A stretch of 64,000 bases of DNA, taken from Actinomyces wuliandei. Its GTDB lineage: Bacteria; Actinomycetota; Actinomycetes; Actinomycetales; Actinomycetaceae. Made by a program: the position numbers and the translations under genes. This document shows positions 1-9,249 of this stretch, piece after piece. The stretch's first letter is position 1. The number at the start of each line of letters is the position of its first letter. A model generated the notes under the pieces. The model was not told where the DNA came from, did not search any database, and saw nothing but the letters and a program-made list of their open reading frames with translations. Location: NCBI RefSeq assembly GCF_004010955.1, contig NZ_CP025227.1, positions 1,178,001 through 1,242,000 of the forward strand. The letters are read 5' to 3'.

Positions 1-26
1 GGTCGGCGGACGCCGCAAGGCCCTGG

Positions 27-50
27 CTGCGGGGCCTGACGGCCCCGCAG
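27..50. terminator. GC hairpin, probable terminator of the preceding gene
   Basis: A perfect 10-bp inverted repeat (CTGCGGGGCC / GGCCCCGCAG) with a 4-base loop. It has no T-tract, as is common in high-GC actinobacteria. It lies between the window edge and the first gene and probably ends an upstream transcript. Confidence 0.5.
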
Positions 51-97
51 GGCACCTCCCGAGGACACTCCGAGACGAACCGACTGAGGACACGTAC

Positions 98-1132
98 ATG
101 GCACCCCTTCCCCCGTCGGCACCGTTGCTGACCCTGGTAGTTCCCGCCTACAACGCCCAGGACTACGTGACGCGGTGCTTGAGCACCCTGGTGGGGCACG
201 CGGAGGTGGAGGTCGTCGTCGTCGATGATGGCTCCACCGACTCCACGCCGAGGCTGCTTGACGACTACGCCAGGCGCGAGCCGCGCCTGGTCGTGGTCCA
301 CCAGGAGAACAAGGGCCACGGGGGAGCGGTCAACACTGGCCTGGCCCGTGCCCACGGGACCTGGGTCAAGGTGGTGGACTCCGACGACGCCCTGGACCGG
401 GCCAGCCTGCTGCGCCTGCTGTCCCACCTGCGGCGGTGGCGGCAGGCAGGCCGGGAGCCGGACCTGGTGATCACCAACTTCACCTACGTACGCGAGGGCA
501 GCCGTCTGCGGCGGCACTCGGTGCGCTACCGGGGGATCCTTCCCCAGGGGCGCCTGGGCACCTGGAGCGACGTGGGGCGCTTCCGCCCCGACCAGTACCT
601 CATGATGCACTCCCTGACCTACCGCACCCAGGTGCTGCGCGACTCCGGAATGCGCTTGCCGGAGCACTGCTTCTACGTGGACACCCTGTACTCCTTCCAG
701 CCCCTGGCCAGCGTGCGCTCCCTGACCTACCTGGACCTCGACCTCTACCTGTACACGGTGGGGCGCCAGGGGCAGTCGGTGGCCGACGAGGTCATCATCC
801 ACCGCCTGGACCAGCACGACCGGGTCAACGCCCTCATGCTGGAGTCGATGCCTCGTGCCCACGAGGTGCCACCAGAGCTGATGCGCTACCTGGTCCACAT
901 CTACACCATGAGCTGTGTCGTCATCACCACCATGGCGTTGCGCTCGGGGACGCCGGAGAACCTGGCGATCCGGGAGGGGCTGTGGCAGCGCCTGGACACC
1001 CGGCGCCCCGACGTCAGCGCCCGCGTGCGACGCAGCCTTATGGGACGCCTCATGAACCTGCCTGGCCGGGCCGGCAGCAGGGTCCCCGTCGCCGGATACC
1101 GGGTGGCCAGGAGGATCCTGGCCCTCAACTAG
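98..1132 (+). CDS. Family 2 glycosyltransferase
   Basis: This 344-residue protein begins with the GT-A opening of family 2 (LVVPAYNAQDYVTRCL, about residues 13-28). It continues with VVVDDGSTDST, the nucleotide-binding acidic motif, and VDSDD near residue 93, the DxD-like metal site. No membrane segment is obvious, so it should transfer a sugar from a nucleotide donor at the cytoplasmic face. The frame is open to the window edge; ATG 98 is chosen because GAGGAC precedes it and the family signature starts shortly after. The nearby UDP-galactopyranose mutase suggests cell-surface polysaccharide work, but donor and acceptor cannot be read from the sequence. Confidence 0.85.
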   Translation: MAPLPPSAPLLTLVVPAYNAQDYVTRCLSTLVGHAEVEVVVVDDGSTDSTPRLLDDYARREPRLVVVHQENKGHGGAVNTGLARAHGTWVKVVDSDDALDRASLLRLLSHLRRWRQAGREPDLVITNFTYVREGSRLRRHSVRYRGILPQGRLGTWSDVGRFRPDQYLMMHSLTYRTQVLRDSGMRLPEHCFYVDTLYSFQPLASVRSLTYLDLDLYLYTVGRQGQSVADEVIIHRLDQHDRVNALMLESMPRAHEVPPELMRYLVHIYTMSCVVITTMALRSGTPENLAIREGLWQRLDTRRPDVSARVRRSLMGRLMNLPGRAGSRVPVAGYRVARRILALN

Positions 1133-1138
1133 GGCCGC

Positions 1139-2563
1139 TCAGCCGATGTCGGCGCCACGGCTGCCACGGCCGTCTCGGTGGCGGTGGGAGGAGGCTGGGA
1201 GGGGCAGCAGCACGCGCAGCACGAAAGTGCCCTCCTGCGTCACGCTCGCTGTCACCTCGCCGCCGTAGGCGGCTGCGGCGTGGCGGATGGACGTGACCCC
1301 GAAGCCGTGGGCCGCCGGGTCCTCCTTGGAGGTGACCAGCTCCGAGCCGTCGGCTGAGAAGACCGGAGGGGTGGCGAAGGTGTTCTCCACCTCCAGCAGG
1401 ATCAGACCCTGGTGGGTGCGCAGGTCGACGCGCACCAGGCGCCGGTCGGCCTCGTCCACCTGGGCGCAGGCCTCCACGGCGTTGTCCAGCGCGTTGCCCA
1501 CCATGGTGGCCAGGTCCACGGCGGAGACGAACCCCACTGCGGCCCCGTCAGCCATGACTGTCAGGGTGACGCCGTGCTCCACGCAGGCCTGGCCCTTGTC
1601 GGTGAGGATGACGTCAAGCACCGGGTTGCCGGTGCAGTACTGGGCACCGTAGGGGCGCACCGAGTCCTCCAGCTCGTCAAGCTGGTCGCGCCGCAGCCCG
1701 GGGTCGGTCTCGGCCCGGATGGCGGTGACGAGGTTGCGCAGGTCGTGGTAGCGGCGGTTGACGACGTCGGTCACGCGCTTGGAGGCCAGGTACTGGTCGT
1801 GCTGGCTGCGCAGCAGGGCGCGTACGGTTGCCACCTCGCGGGCCGCCTGCTCCTCGCGGTCCTGCTCCAGCTGGGCGTAGAGGACGACGAAGCCGCACAG
1901 GTCCACCAAGGTGCGGACGTAGAAGATCTCGGCCCCCAGACGGGCGGAGAAGGGACTGGCTGTCGTCATGAAGCTGAGGTTGCTCATGGCGAAGGTGATG
2001 GCCGCGATCGCTGTGGACAGCACGAGGAAGCGAGAGGTGGGTACCACCGTGCCGTGGCCGCGACCTCGCTCCAGGAGGTAGACGAGGGCCAGCAGGAGGG
2101 TGTCGAGGACCAGCAGCAGGGTCAGGGCGGCAGCGCCTGCTTGCGGGGTCTCCGGGAGGAACGGCTCCGGGAGGAGCGATCCTGAGAAGGACAGCGACAG
2201 CTGCCACTGGAGGGAGGCCACCAGCTCGGCCAGGACGAAGGCACGCACTACCAGGTAGGTGCAGCGCCGTAGCGGGCCACCCAGGGCCAGGTGCAGGATC
2301 AGCCACATGAGGGCGACAGCACCGACCATGCCCGGCAGCCACAGGCTGGTCGGCAGCGTCCCCGCGCCGAGGTGGTAGGCGCACAAGGCGGGCAGGGCCG
2401 CTGCCATGACGACTGCCATGACGACGACGGCGCGTGCAGGCCGGTGCTGCCGTCCTCGGGCGACCAGGACGTAGAGGAGGCAGGCGCCCCACTCTGCCAG
2501 GGCGGTCCACAGGCGGGGGATGTCGGGCAGGGCCTCCTGGATGGGCAGGCTGCCTGGGGTCAC
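1139..2563 (-). CDS. GHKL-type sensor histidine kinase (LytTR-system partner)
   Basis: This 474-residue membrane kinase has about six hydrophobic segments in its first 230 residues, a short helical linker, and then a dimerisation/phosphoacceptor stretch with RYHDLRNL (the likely phosphorylated His). The ATPase domain follows, with N-box GNALDNAVEAC and the G-box HGFGVTSIRHAA. This is the AgrC/NatK-like architecture, in which the membrane part senses peptide or envelope signals. Its GTG start overlaps the stop of the upstream response regulator by four bases, so the two are translationally coupled. The ligand is unknown; no small peptide gene was seen beside it. Confidence 0.85.
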   Translation of the reverse strand: MTPGSLPIQEALPDIPRLWTALAEWGACLLYVLVARGRQHRPARAVVVMAVVMAAALPALCAYHLGAGTLPTSLWLPGMVGAVALMWLILHLALGGPLRRCTYLVVRAFVLAELVASLQWQLSLSFSGSLLPEPFLPETPQAGAAALTLLLVLDTLLLALVYLLERGRGHGTVVPTSRFLVLSTAIAAITFAMSNLSFMTTASPFSARLGAEIFYVRTLVDLCGFVVLYAQLEQDREEQAAREVATVRALLRSQHDQYLASKRVTDVVNRRYHDLRNLVTAIRAETDPGLRRDQLDELEDSVRPYGAQYCTGNPVLDVILTDKGQACVEHGVTLTVMADGAAVGFVSAVDLATMVGNALDNAVEACAQVDEADRRLVRVDLRTHQGLILLEVENTFATPPVFSADGSELVTSKEDPAAHGFGVTSIRHAAAAYGGEVTASVTQEGTFVLRVLLPLPASSHRHRDGRGSRGADIG

Positions 2564-3345
2564 GTCGAGGCCCCGGAGGCCCTGGACGTCCCGGCAGCCT
2601 GGCCGGAGGGCCTCCCGGCTACGGGCAGGCCGCCGACGTGGTCGGCTAGGGCGGACATGAGGCCCCGTCTGCGGGGACGGGAGACGCGCAGAGCCACTCC
2701 TGTGCTCATGAGGCAGTCCTGGTCGTGCACGCCAACCACGTGATCCAGGTTGACCAGGTAGCAGGAGTTGGAGCGGTAGAAGCTGTGGTCTCCGAGGAGG
2801 TCCTCCATCGCCCTGAGGCTCGAGGCCACTGTGAGCTCCTGGTCCAGGAGATGGATCCTCACCCGGTGGCGCACCGACTCCAGGTAGACGATGTCGCGGG
2901 CGTCCACCCGCCGCACCCCGCTGCCCTCCGGCAGGAGCACGGGGCCCGCACCCCGGCGGCGCAGTGCTGCCAGGGCGCGTCCCATCTCCTGGGCCAGCGC
3001 GGGGTAGGGCAGGGGCTTGAGCAGGTAGCCCAGCGCGCCCACCTCGTATCCTGCGACCGCGTACTGGTGCGCGGAGGTGATGAAGATGATGACGACCGCC
3101 GGGTCGCTGTCGCGCACCGTGCGGGCCGCGCTCATCCCGTCCACGCCCCCGCTCTGCGCACCCTCCATCCGGATGTCCAGCAGGAGGATGTCGTAGACGG
3201 GGCGGTAGTCCTCAAGGAGCGCCGAGGCGCTGGAGTAGGTGGTGACCTCCAGGTTGACCTGCCTCTCGGCCGCGTAGCGCTCCAGGTAGCCGGTCAGGGT
3301 GCGCAGGTGGAGAGGGTCGTCCTCGACGACGCCCACGCGGACCAT
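2560..3345 (-). CDS. LytTR family response regulator
   Basis: 261 residues. The N-terminal receiver domain has acidic residues VVEDD at 6-10, the phosphoacceptor Asp57 in LLLDIRM, and the LLKP lysine near residue 105. A LytTR DNA-binding domain follows from about residue 145 (DARDIVYLESVRHRVRIH ... FYRSNSCYLVNLDHV). The ATG at 3345 is preceded by GAGGAAG at good spacing. It is first in a two-gene operon with the sensor kinase. LytTR regulators typically bind paired imperfect repeats upstream of surface, bacteriocin or autolysis genes. It is divergent from glf, so the 3346-3539 gap may hold its sites. Confidence 0.88.
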   Translation of the reverse strand: MVRVGVVEDDPLHLRTLTGYLERYAAERQVNLEVTTYSSASALLEDYRPVYDILLLDIRMEGAQSGGVDGMSAARTVRDSDPAVVIIFITSAHQYAVAGYEVGALGYLLKPLPYPALAQEMGRALAALRRRGAGPVLLPEGSGVRRVDARDIVYLESVRHRVRIHLLDQELTVASSLRAMEDLLGDHSFYRSNSCYLVNLDHVVGVHDQDCLMSTGVALRVSRPRRRGLMSALADHVGGLPVAGRPSGQAAGTSRASGAST

Positions 3346-3539
3346 GGGTCATCACTTCCTCGGGATGGCGACGGACGGCTCTGTCCGACCCCCGGCTCTG
3401 CTGCTGTCTCCAGCCAGCCTGAGGCTGCGCGGTACCGGGACGGGCTGCGTGGGGGCAGGGTGAGAGGCTAGTCTAGCGCCCTGCTGTCCGGTGCTGTGCC
3501 ACTGTCGGACCGGAGTCGGTCGGCTGAAGGGAGACTGGT

Positions 3540-4709
3540 GTGCGAGCGGATCTTGTCGTGGTGGGCTCAGGCCTGTTCGGGGCCACGGTGGCCCAGCGCG
3601 CGGCGGAGGAGCTGGGGATCGACGTCGTGGTGGTGGAGGCGCGCGACCACCCCGGTGGCAACGTCTGGTCCCAGGCGGACCCGGACACCGGTATCGAGGT
3701 CCACACCTACGGCTCCCACATCTTCCACACCTCTGACGAGCGGGTGTGGACCTATGTCAACCGGTTCACCGCGTTCAACGGCTACCAGCACCGGGTGTGG
3801 GCGCAGCACCGTGGCGAGGTGTACCCCATGCCGATCAACCTGGGCACCATCAACCAGTTCTTCCGTTCCGCTATGGGGCCGGACCAGGCCCGCTCGCTCC
3901 TGCGTGAGCAGGCCGCCGAGGCTGCCCGTGCCGGCGGTGAGCCCACCAGCCTGGAGGACAAGGCCGTCAGCCTCATCGGGCGGCCGCTCTACGAGGCCTT
4001 TATCCGTGACTACACGGCCAAGCAGTGGCAGACCGACCCTGCCGAGCTGCCCGCCTCCATCATCACCCGCCTGCCCGTGCGCCTGAGCTATGACAGCCGC
4101 TACTTCTCCGACCGCTACGAGGGCATCCCCCTGGGGGGCTACGCGGCGTGGGTGGAGGCGATGCTGGACTCCCCGCGTATCGAGGTGCGGCTGGGGGAGG
4201 ACTTCCTGGCGGGGCCGGGGCCGCTCACGCGTGAGGCCTGCGTGGGGCAGGTGCCGGTGGTCTACACCGGTGCCCTGGACCGCTACTTTGACGGGTGCTT
4301 CGGCTTCCTGTCCTGGCGGACCCTTGACATGGAGACCGAGGTGGTGCCCACGGGGGACTTCCAGGGCACTGCCGTCATCAACCAGGTGGACGCCAGCGTG
4401 CCCTGGACCCGCGTCCACGAGTTCCGTCATTACCACCCCGAGCGCGTCTACCCTGACGACGCCACGGTCATCACCCGGGAGTACTCCCGGGACGCTGGCC
4501 CGGGGGACGAGCCCTACTACCCCGTGGGCACGCCGCGCGACCGGCAGCGCCTGGCCCGCTACCAGGAGCTGGCCGTCCGGGAGCGGGAGCGCAGCCGCGT
4601 AGTGCTGGGGGGCAGGCTAGGCGCCTACCGCTACCTGGACATGGACAAGACCGTGGCGGCGGCCCTGAACTGCTTCGAGCAGGTGGTGCGGCCCTGGTAC
4701 AGATCCTGA
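3540..4709 (+). CDS. glf: UDP-galactopyranose mutase
   Basis: 389 residues. The protein starts with the Rossmann FAD motif (VVGSGLFGATVAQRAAEE) and VVEARDHPGGN, followed by the GLF-family HTYGSHIFHT and the RVWAQHRGEVYPMPINL block. It interconverts UDP-galactopyranose and UDP-galactofuranose using reduced FAD, supplying Galf for cell-wall or capsular galactan. Length matches the family (about 370-400). The GTG at 3540 follows GAAGGGA at suitable spacing. A family-2 glycosyltransferase lies 2.4 kb upstream, but the two are separated by the two-component system on the other strand, so they are not in one operon. Confidence 0.95.
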   Translation: MRADLVVVGSGLFGATVAQRAAEELGIDVVVVEARDHPGGNVWSQADPDTGIEVHTYGSHIFHTSDERVWTYVNRFTAFNGYQHRVWAQHRGEVYPMPINLGTINQFFRSAMGPDQARSLLREQAAEAARAGGEPTSLEDKAVSLIGRPLYEAFIRDYTAKQWQTDPAELPASIITRLPVRLSYDSRYFSDRYEGIPLGGYAAWVEAMLDSPRIEVRLGEDFLAGPGPLTREACVGQVPVVYTGALDRYFDGCFGFLSWRTLDMETEVVPTGDFQGTAVINQVDASVPWTRVHEFRHYHPERVYPDDATVITREYSRDAGPGDEPYYPVGTPRDRQRLARYQELAVRERERSRVVLGGRLGAYRYLDMDKTVAAALNCFEQVVRPWYRS

Positions 4710-4769
4710 GGGGCCCGGCTGGCCTGAGGGGCTTCCTGGCCGGTGGTGGGTTCCTGCCGTAGCTACTTC

Positions 4770-4799
4770 TTGACACGAACAGGTCACGGTGGTTAAGCT
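4770..4799 (+). promoter_or_regulatory. Sigma-A-type promoter for the WXG-like gene set
   Basis: TTGACA at 4770-4775, an 18-base spacer, and TAAGCT at 4794-4799. It lies about 95 bases upstream of the next gene and after the end of glf, so the small-protein set is probably transcribed independently of glf. Confidence 0.6.
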
Positions 4800-4894
4800 A
4801 CGGGTGGCGTCCGAGCAGCGCGGAGCGGCAGCAATGTTGTCTGGGTGCTGCCCGGGGCTCGTGCGAGCCCGCTGTCTGGCATTCTGGAGGCTCA

Positions 4895-5311
4895 TTGTGG
4901 CTGGTGGATATTCATATTGTCGCGGGTGACCTGGAGGCGCTGGCCGCGTCTCTGGACGGTGTGCGTGGCAGGATCGCTTCCCTGGACGTGTCCGCTCCCC
5001 TGGAGCCGGTGGGTACGGCCATGCCCGGTTCGCTGAGCTCAGGAAGAGCCGGGAGCGCGGTGAGCCGCCTGGAGAGCCAGGGGCGGGTGGTGGGAGGCCG
5101 TTACGGGGCCGTGGGTGAGGGCACCCGGGCCCTGGTGTCCGCCCACCAGGCCAACGACGAGTCCGTGGCGCAGGGCGCGGAGTCGGCGGGGGCCTCGGCT
5201 GCCTCGGTGGACCAGTGGGCGCGTTCCAGGGGGGCTGGTGTGACATGGTGGCGTGGAGTGAGGTGTGTGCCTGGAGGCCGGATCCGCTGGCTGGGGCCGG
5301 TGACGGGCTGA
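4895..5311 (+). CDS. Small WXG100/ESX-like helical protein
   Basis: Up to 138 residues. The first ~105 are predicted helical, Ala/Gly/Ser-rich and without membrane segments or signal peptide (VAGDLEALAASLDGVRGRI ... SAVSRLESQ ... ANDESVAQGAES). This resembles small ESX-type partners in actinobacterial type VII export loci, although no strict WXG is present. The last ~20 residues overlap the next gene and look non-native. GGAGG at 4886-4890 fits either TTG 4895 (short spacing) or GTG 4904 (longer spacing), so the start is uncertain. It precedes a large LXG-like protein, consistent with a chaperone or co-secreted partner. No secretion ATPase is in the window. Confidence 0.6.
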   Translation: MWLVDIHIVAGDLEALAASLDGVRGRIASLDVSAPLEPVGTAMPGSLSSGRAGSAVSRLESQGRVVGGRYGAVGEGTRALVSAHQANDESVAQGAESAGASAASVDQWARSRGAGVTWWRGVRCVPGGRIRWLGPVTG

Positions 5312-6624
5312 GGGGCCTGGAGGGCTCGTTGGCGGACCTGGCGGATGAGGCGCGGGTGGCGGGCTCGCGGGTGGTCTCACTGGGTGCTGGTGTGGAGGCG
5401 GCGCGTGCGGCGCTGCACCGCTGCGGTGTGTTCCACGACGGTCTGGTGGAGGAGGTGGGTGTGCTGGCGCGTGCCACGGCTGAGGCGTGTGAGGGCGTGG
5501 TGGAGGTGCGGCGCAGGGTGCTGGACTGCCAGGACTTTGCTGAGGCGCGGCCCTACCTGGCGCTGGGTGGTGACGGGTCGGTGTCGGTGTCGCTGGTGTC
5601 TGCTGCTACGGCTGGTGCTTCCGGTGGTTCTGGTGGGCTGGCTGCGGGGGCTGCGGCTTCTGGGCAGGCGGTGGCCGTGGGGCTGGGCGGTGCCGTGGTG
5701 GAGGCGGCCCGGGCCCAGGCTGAGGCGCTTGAGCTGGAGGCGATGGTGGCCTCGGCTCTGGCCCTGGCCACCGAGGTGGATGAGGACTACGCCACCGCCC
5801 TGGCTGCATCGGCAGGTGCTGACCCGAGCCGGGACGTGGACAGCTCCCGGGCGGGCCGTCAGTGGACTGATCCCCGGGAGGCGGAGGACAGCCGCAGGAA
5901 CAGTGGTGGTGGTCACGGTGCCCCGGGGACGCAGGGCAGCGACGAGCTGGGTGAGCCGGTTCCCGGTGAGGAGGCGGACATGCCCGGGGTGGACCCCTGG
6001 GTCTACCCCGGGGACACCGAGGATGAGGGGTCCGGGGTCTACGGGAGCCGGCCGGCGGAGCCAGGGCACTACGTCGACCACGAGGCGGCCACGATCGCTG
6101 CGATGCTCATGGCGTCGCGGTGGCCGGACGCCTCCAGGAACCTGCAGCACTTCCTGGGCAACAGCGGGGACCCCCTGGAGCTCGACGCCGACCGCATGCT
6201 GGAGGATGTCCCTGAGTTTGACGCAGAGGTGGAGAACGCGGCCACCAGTATGTGTGGCGAGGCGGTGAAGGACGCGCGGGCTAGCGGGGTGGAGGGGCCG
6301 GTGACCTATCCCTTCACCACCAAGTGGCGGGGGTACTACATTCACTCCTGGGAGGACCAGAACTGGTTCTATGCCACGGGTGGGTGCAACTACGCCACGG
6401 AGGGCACGGTCACGGTCTACCCGCCCACGCAGGACAACCCGGAGTGGACCTACTCCTACGACTACCGTGTCCACGTGGCGGACCGCTACAACTGGGACGG
6501 GAACAAGTCAACCCAGATCGGTCCCCTTGAGATCAGTGACAGGCAGCTCCAGGAACTGCACCAGGCGGGGATGGCCCAGGAGTATGACATGTCTGGTGAG
6601 TCGTCGGTGAGGAGTGGGCCGTGA
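5245..6624 (+). CDS. Large LXG/WXG-like protein with uncharacterised C-terminal domain (putative secreted effector)
   Basis: 459 residues from ATG 5245. Residues ~1-180 are Ala-rich helices like the N-terminus of type VII-exported polymorphic proteins. Residues ~185-280 form a polar Asp/Gly/Glu linker. Residues ~285-459 make a compact aromatic domain (TKWRGYYIHSW, NWFYATGGCNYATEG, YDYRVHVADRYNWDGNKS, LEISDRQLQELHQAG). This helical export module, linker and C-terminal domain resemble a contact-dependent effector, but I recognise no toxin fold or catalytic motif. ATG 5245 is preferred over GTG 5215 because AGGGGGG lies upstream. It overlaps the preceding gene by 67 bases and the next by four, so the three probably form one unit. 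Confidence 0.55.
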   Translation: MVAWSEVCAWRPDPLAGAGDGLRGLEGSLADLADEARVAGSRVVSLGAGVEAARAALHRCGVFHDGLVEEVGVLARATAEACEGVVEVRRRVLDCQDFAEARPYLALGGDGSVSVSLVSAATAGASGGSGGLAAGAAASGQAVAVGLGGAVVEAARAQAEALELEAMVASALALATEVDEDYATALAASAGADPSRDVDSSRAGRQWTDPREAEDSRRNSGGGHGAPGTQGSDELGEPVPGEEADMPGVDPWVYPGDTEDEGSGVYGSRPAEPGHYVDHEAATIAAMLMASRWPDASRNLQHFLGNSGDPLELDADRMLEDVPEFDAEVENAATSMCGEAVKDARASGVEGPVTYPFTTKWRGYYIHSWEDQNWFYATGGCNYATEGTVTVYPPTQDNPEWTYSYDYRVHVADRYNWDGNKSTQIGPLEISDRQLQELHQAGMAQEYDMSGESSVRSGP

Positions 6625-7178
6625 GTGGTGGGAGGGGGTTGGTTCGTGAGGTGGTGGCGGCGGTTGCTGCCTTGGTGGTGTGCGTGGTGGCGCTCCTGGG
6701 GGTCTATGTTGCGGGGCACCTGCTCCTGGGCGGTGCCCGGGCTGAGAGGGCTGAGGCGTCGGCCAGTGCTGCGGGTGTGCAGGTGGGTGCCCCGTACCCG
6801 GCGGACACCGACCACCTGGAGGAGGTCCTGGCTGTGGCTGAGGTGGGTGGGCTGCCTGAGGGGGCGCAGGTGGTCTCGGTGGAGCCCGCAGTCAACTTTG
6901 CGGAGGAAATCCCGGGTGGGTGGGGGTACGTCATCGCCTTCACCGCCGGGGAGCAGGCCATCCGTGACTACGTGGACACCGAGACGGGCCTGTCGGGCGA
7001 CATTATCGAAAACCACCCAGCGGTGGACCCGACGCTGGTGCCTGCGGAGCTGGCTGACCTCGACCTCGCTAGTATCTCCCGGCCCTGGCAGACGGGGGTG
7101 GGTGGGACGACCACCTGGCTGGTTCTGGAGCGTCCGCTGGGGCGCGGGTGGCTGGTCACCTGTGGAGGTGGGATGTGA
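6621..7178 (+). CDS. Membrane-anchored protein of unknown function downstream of the LXG-like gene
   Basis: 185 residues. One strong membrane segment (about residues 9-37, VVAAVAALVVCVVALLGVYVAG) is followed by a soluble, probably extracytoplasmic domain of ~145 residues. No lipobox Cys sits after the segment. The GTG start overlaps the stop of the putative effector (GTGA), implying coupled expression. An immunity protein or an accessory lipoprotein-like factor would fit this position; I recognise no family. Confidence 0.6.
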   Translation: MSGGRGLVREVVAAVAALVVCVVALLGVYVAGHLLLGGARAERAEASASAAGVQVGAPYPADTDHLEEVLAVAEVGGLPEGAQVVSVEPAVNFAEEIPGGWGYVIAFTAGEQAIRDYVDTETGLSGDIIENHPAVDPTLVPAELADLDLASISRPWQTGVGGTTTWLVLERPLGRGWLVTCGGGM

Positions 7179-7371
7179 CGCTTTGTGGTGGTTGTCCGGG
7201 CGTGCCTGGTGCTGGTGGCTGGGCAGCGTGGCCTGGCGGGGTGAGTCGTCGGTGGAGCCTGCGGTGCCGTCGGGTCTCACACCGGTACCAGGAGGGAGGG
7301 CGGCCCGGTGCGTGGGACACTGAGCACAGACCCTGACCCCGCGCCCCACGGCGCCCTCCCGGAAGGCACCC

Positions 7372-9249
7372 GTGTCACCGATCCCCGCGCCAGACCAGCG
7401 TAACGGCGTGCAGCCTGCCGCCACCGCGCAGGAGCAGCTGCGCAGCTTTTGCATCATCGCGCACATCGACCACGGCAAGTCCACCCTGGCCGACCGCATG
7501 CTCCAGGCCACCGGCGTGGTCCAGCCCCGCGACATGCGCGCCCAGTATCTGGACCGCATGGACATCGAGCGCGAGCGGGGCATCACCATCAAGTCCCAGG
7601 CGGTCCGCATGCCTTGGGCCGTGGCCGGGCCGGACGGGACCGCCACCACCTACGCCCTCAACATGATCGACACCCCCGGGCACGTGGACTTCTCCTACGA
7701 GGTCAGCCGCTCCCTGGCCGCCTGCGAGGGCGCGGTGCTCCTCGTGGACGCCGCCCAGGGGATCCAGGCCCAGACCCTGGCCAACCTCTACCTGGCCATT
7801 GAGGGGGACCTGGCCATCATCCCCGTGCTCAACAAGATCGACCTGCCCGCTGCCGAGCCGCAGCGCCACGCCGAGGAGATCGCCTCGCTCATCGGCTGCG
7901 ACACCGACGACGTCCTGCAGGTATCCGGCAAGACCGGCCAGGGCGTGCCCGGGCTGCTCGACCGCATCGTGGAGGCCGTCCCCCCGCCCTCCGGGGTCCC
8001 TGACGCCCCCGCGCGCGCCATGATCTTCGACTCCGTCTACGACACCTACCGGGGCGTGGTCACCTACGTGCGCGTCGTCGACGGGGCGCTGCGGCCCCGC
8101 GAGCGCATCGAGATGCTGTCCACCGGCGCCGTCCACGACCTGCTGGAGATCGGGGTCATCAGCCCCGAGCCCATCCCCTCGGGGGGGCTGGGGCCGGGTG
8201 AGGTCGGCTACCTCATCACCGGGGTCAAGGACGTGCGCCAGTCCAAGGTCGGTGACACGGTGACCTCCGCGCTGCGGCCCGCCACCGAGCCCCTGGCCGG
8301 GTACCAGGAGCCCAAGCCGATGGTCTTCTCCGGGCTGTTCCCCGTGGACGGCTCCGACTTCCCGGCTCTGCGCGAGGCCCTGGACAAGCTCAAGCTCAAC
8401 GACGCCGCCCTGACCTATGAGCCGGAGACCTCCGTGGCCCTGGGCTTCGGGTTCCGCTGCGGCTACCTGGGCCTGCTGCACCTGGAGATCATCCGCGAGC
8501 GCCTGGAGCGGGAGTTCGGCCTGGACATCATCTCCACCGCCCCCTCCGTGGTCTACGAGGTCACCACGGAGGACGGCACCACCCACACGGTGACCAACCC
8601 CAGCGAGTTCCCCGAGGGGAGGATCGCGGGCGTGCGTGAGCCGGTGGTGCGTGCCACCATCCTGACTCCCTCGGAGTACGTGGGCACCGTCATGGAGCTG
8701 TGTCAGGCCCGCCGTGGGGCCATGTCAGGGATGGACTACCTCTCCGAGACCCGGGTGGAGATGCACTACACGCTGCCCCTGGCGGAGATCGTCTTCGACT
8801 TCTTCGACGCCCTGAAGTCGCGCACCCGTGGCTACGCCTCCCTGGACTACGAGCCCGACGGCTCCCAGGAGGCCGACCTGGTCAAGGTGGACATCCTCCT
8901 CAACGGGGAGCGGGTGGACGCCTTCAGCGCCATCGTCCACAAGGAGGCCGCCTACTCCTACGGGGTCATGATGACCAAGCGGCTCAAGGAGCTCATCCCG
9001 CGCCAGCAGTTCGAGGTGCCGGTCCAGGCGGCCGTGGGCAGCCGCGTCATCTCCCGCGAGACCATCCGCGCGCTGCGCAAGGACATGCTGGCCAAGTGCT
9101 ACGGGGGCGACGTCACCCGCAAGCGCAAGCTGCTGGAGAAGCAGAAGGAGGGCAAGAAGCGCATGAAGGCCATCGGCCGGGTGGACGTCCCCCAGGAGGC
9201 CTTTGTCGCTGCCCTGGGGGCGGACACCCCCACCGGCAGGGACAGGTGA
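7372..9249 (+). CDS. lepA: Elongation factor 4 (LepA), ribosomal back-translocase GTPase
   Basis: 625 residues with all translational GTPase motifs: G1 [10 protein letters not shown]2-region GITIKSQA, G3 DTPGHVDF, G4 NKID. Domains II and III follow, then the LepA-specific C-terminus ([49 protein letters not shown]). It acts on stalled ribosomes and in initiation or assembly under stress. GTG 7372 gives a ~20-residue polar leader before the G domain. The stop overlaps the start of trmB (GTGA). The 193 bases upstream contain no gene I can recognise. Confidence 0.97.
   Translation: MSPIPAPDQRNGVQPAATAQEQLRSFCIIAHIDHGKSTLADRMLQATGVVQPRDMRAQYLDRMDIERERGITIKSQAVRMPWAVAGPDGTATTYALNMIDTPGHVDFSYEVSRSLAACEGAVLLVDAAQGIQAQTLANLYLAIEGDLAIIPVLNKIDLPAAEPQRHAEEIASLIGCDTDDVLQVSGKTGQGVPGLLDRIVEAVPPPSGVPDAPARAMIFDSVYDTYRGVVTYVRVVDGALRPRERIEMLSTGAVHDLLEIGVISPEPIPSGGLGPGEVGYLITGVKDVRQSKVGDTVTSALRPATEPLAGYQEPKPMVFSGLFPVDGSDFPALREALDKLKLNDAALTYEPETSVALGFGFRCGYLGLLHLEIIRERLEREFGLDIISTAPSVVYEVTTEDGTTHTVTNPSEFPEGRIAGVREPVVRATILTPSEYVGTVMELCQARRGAMSGMDYLSETRVEMHYTLPLAEIVFDFFDALKSRTRGYASLDYEPDGSQEADLVKVDILLNGERVDAFSAIVHKEAAYSYGVMMTKRLKELIPRQQFEVPVQAAVGSRVISRETIRALRKDMLAKCYGGDVTRKRKLLEKQKEGKKRMKAIGRVDVPQEAFVAALGADTPTGRDR

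Noticed and set aside
7375-8586. 403-codon open frame antisense to lepA
   Set aside because: Gly/Val/His/Asp-rich shadow of a strongly conserved gene with no ribosome site or domain.
8700-9245. Upstream extension of the trmB frame into lepA
   Set aside because: lepA is intact and conserved to its last residues there; GTG 9246 overlapping the lepA stop is a natural coupled start.
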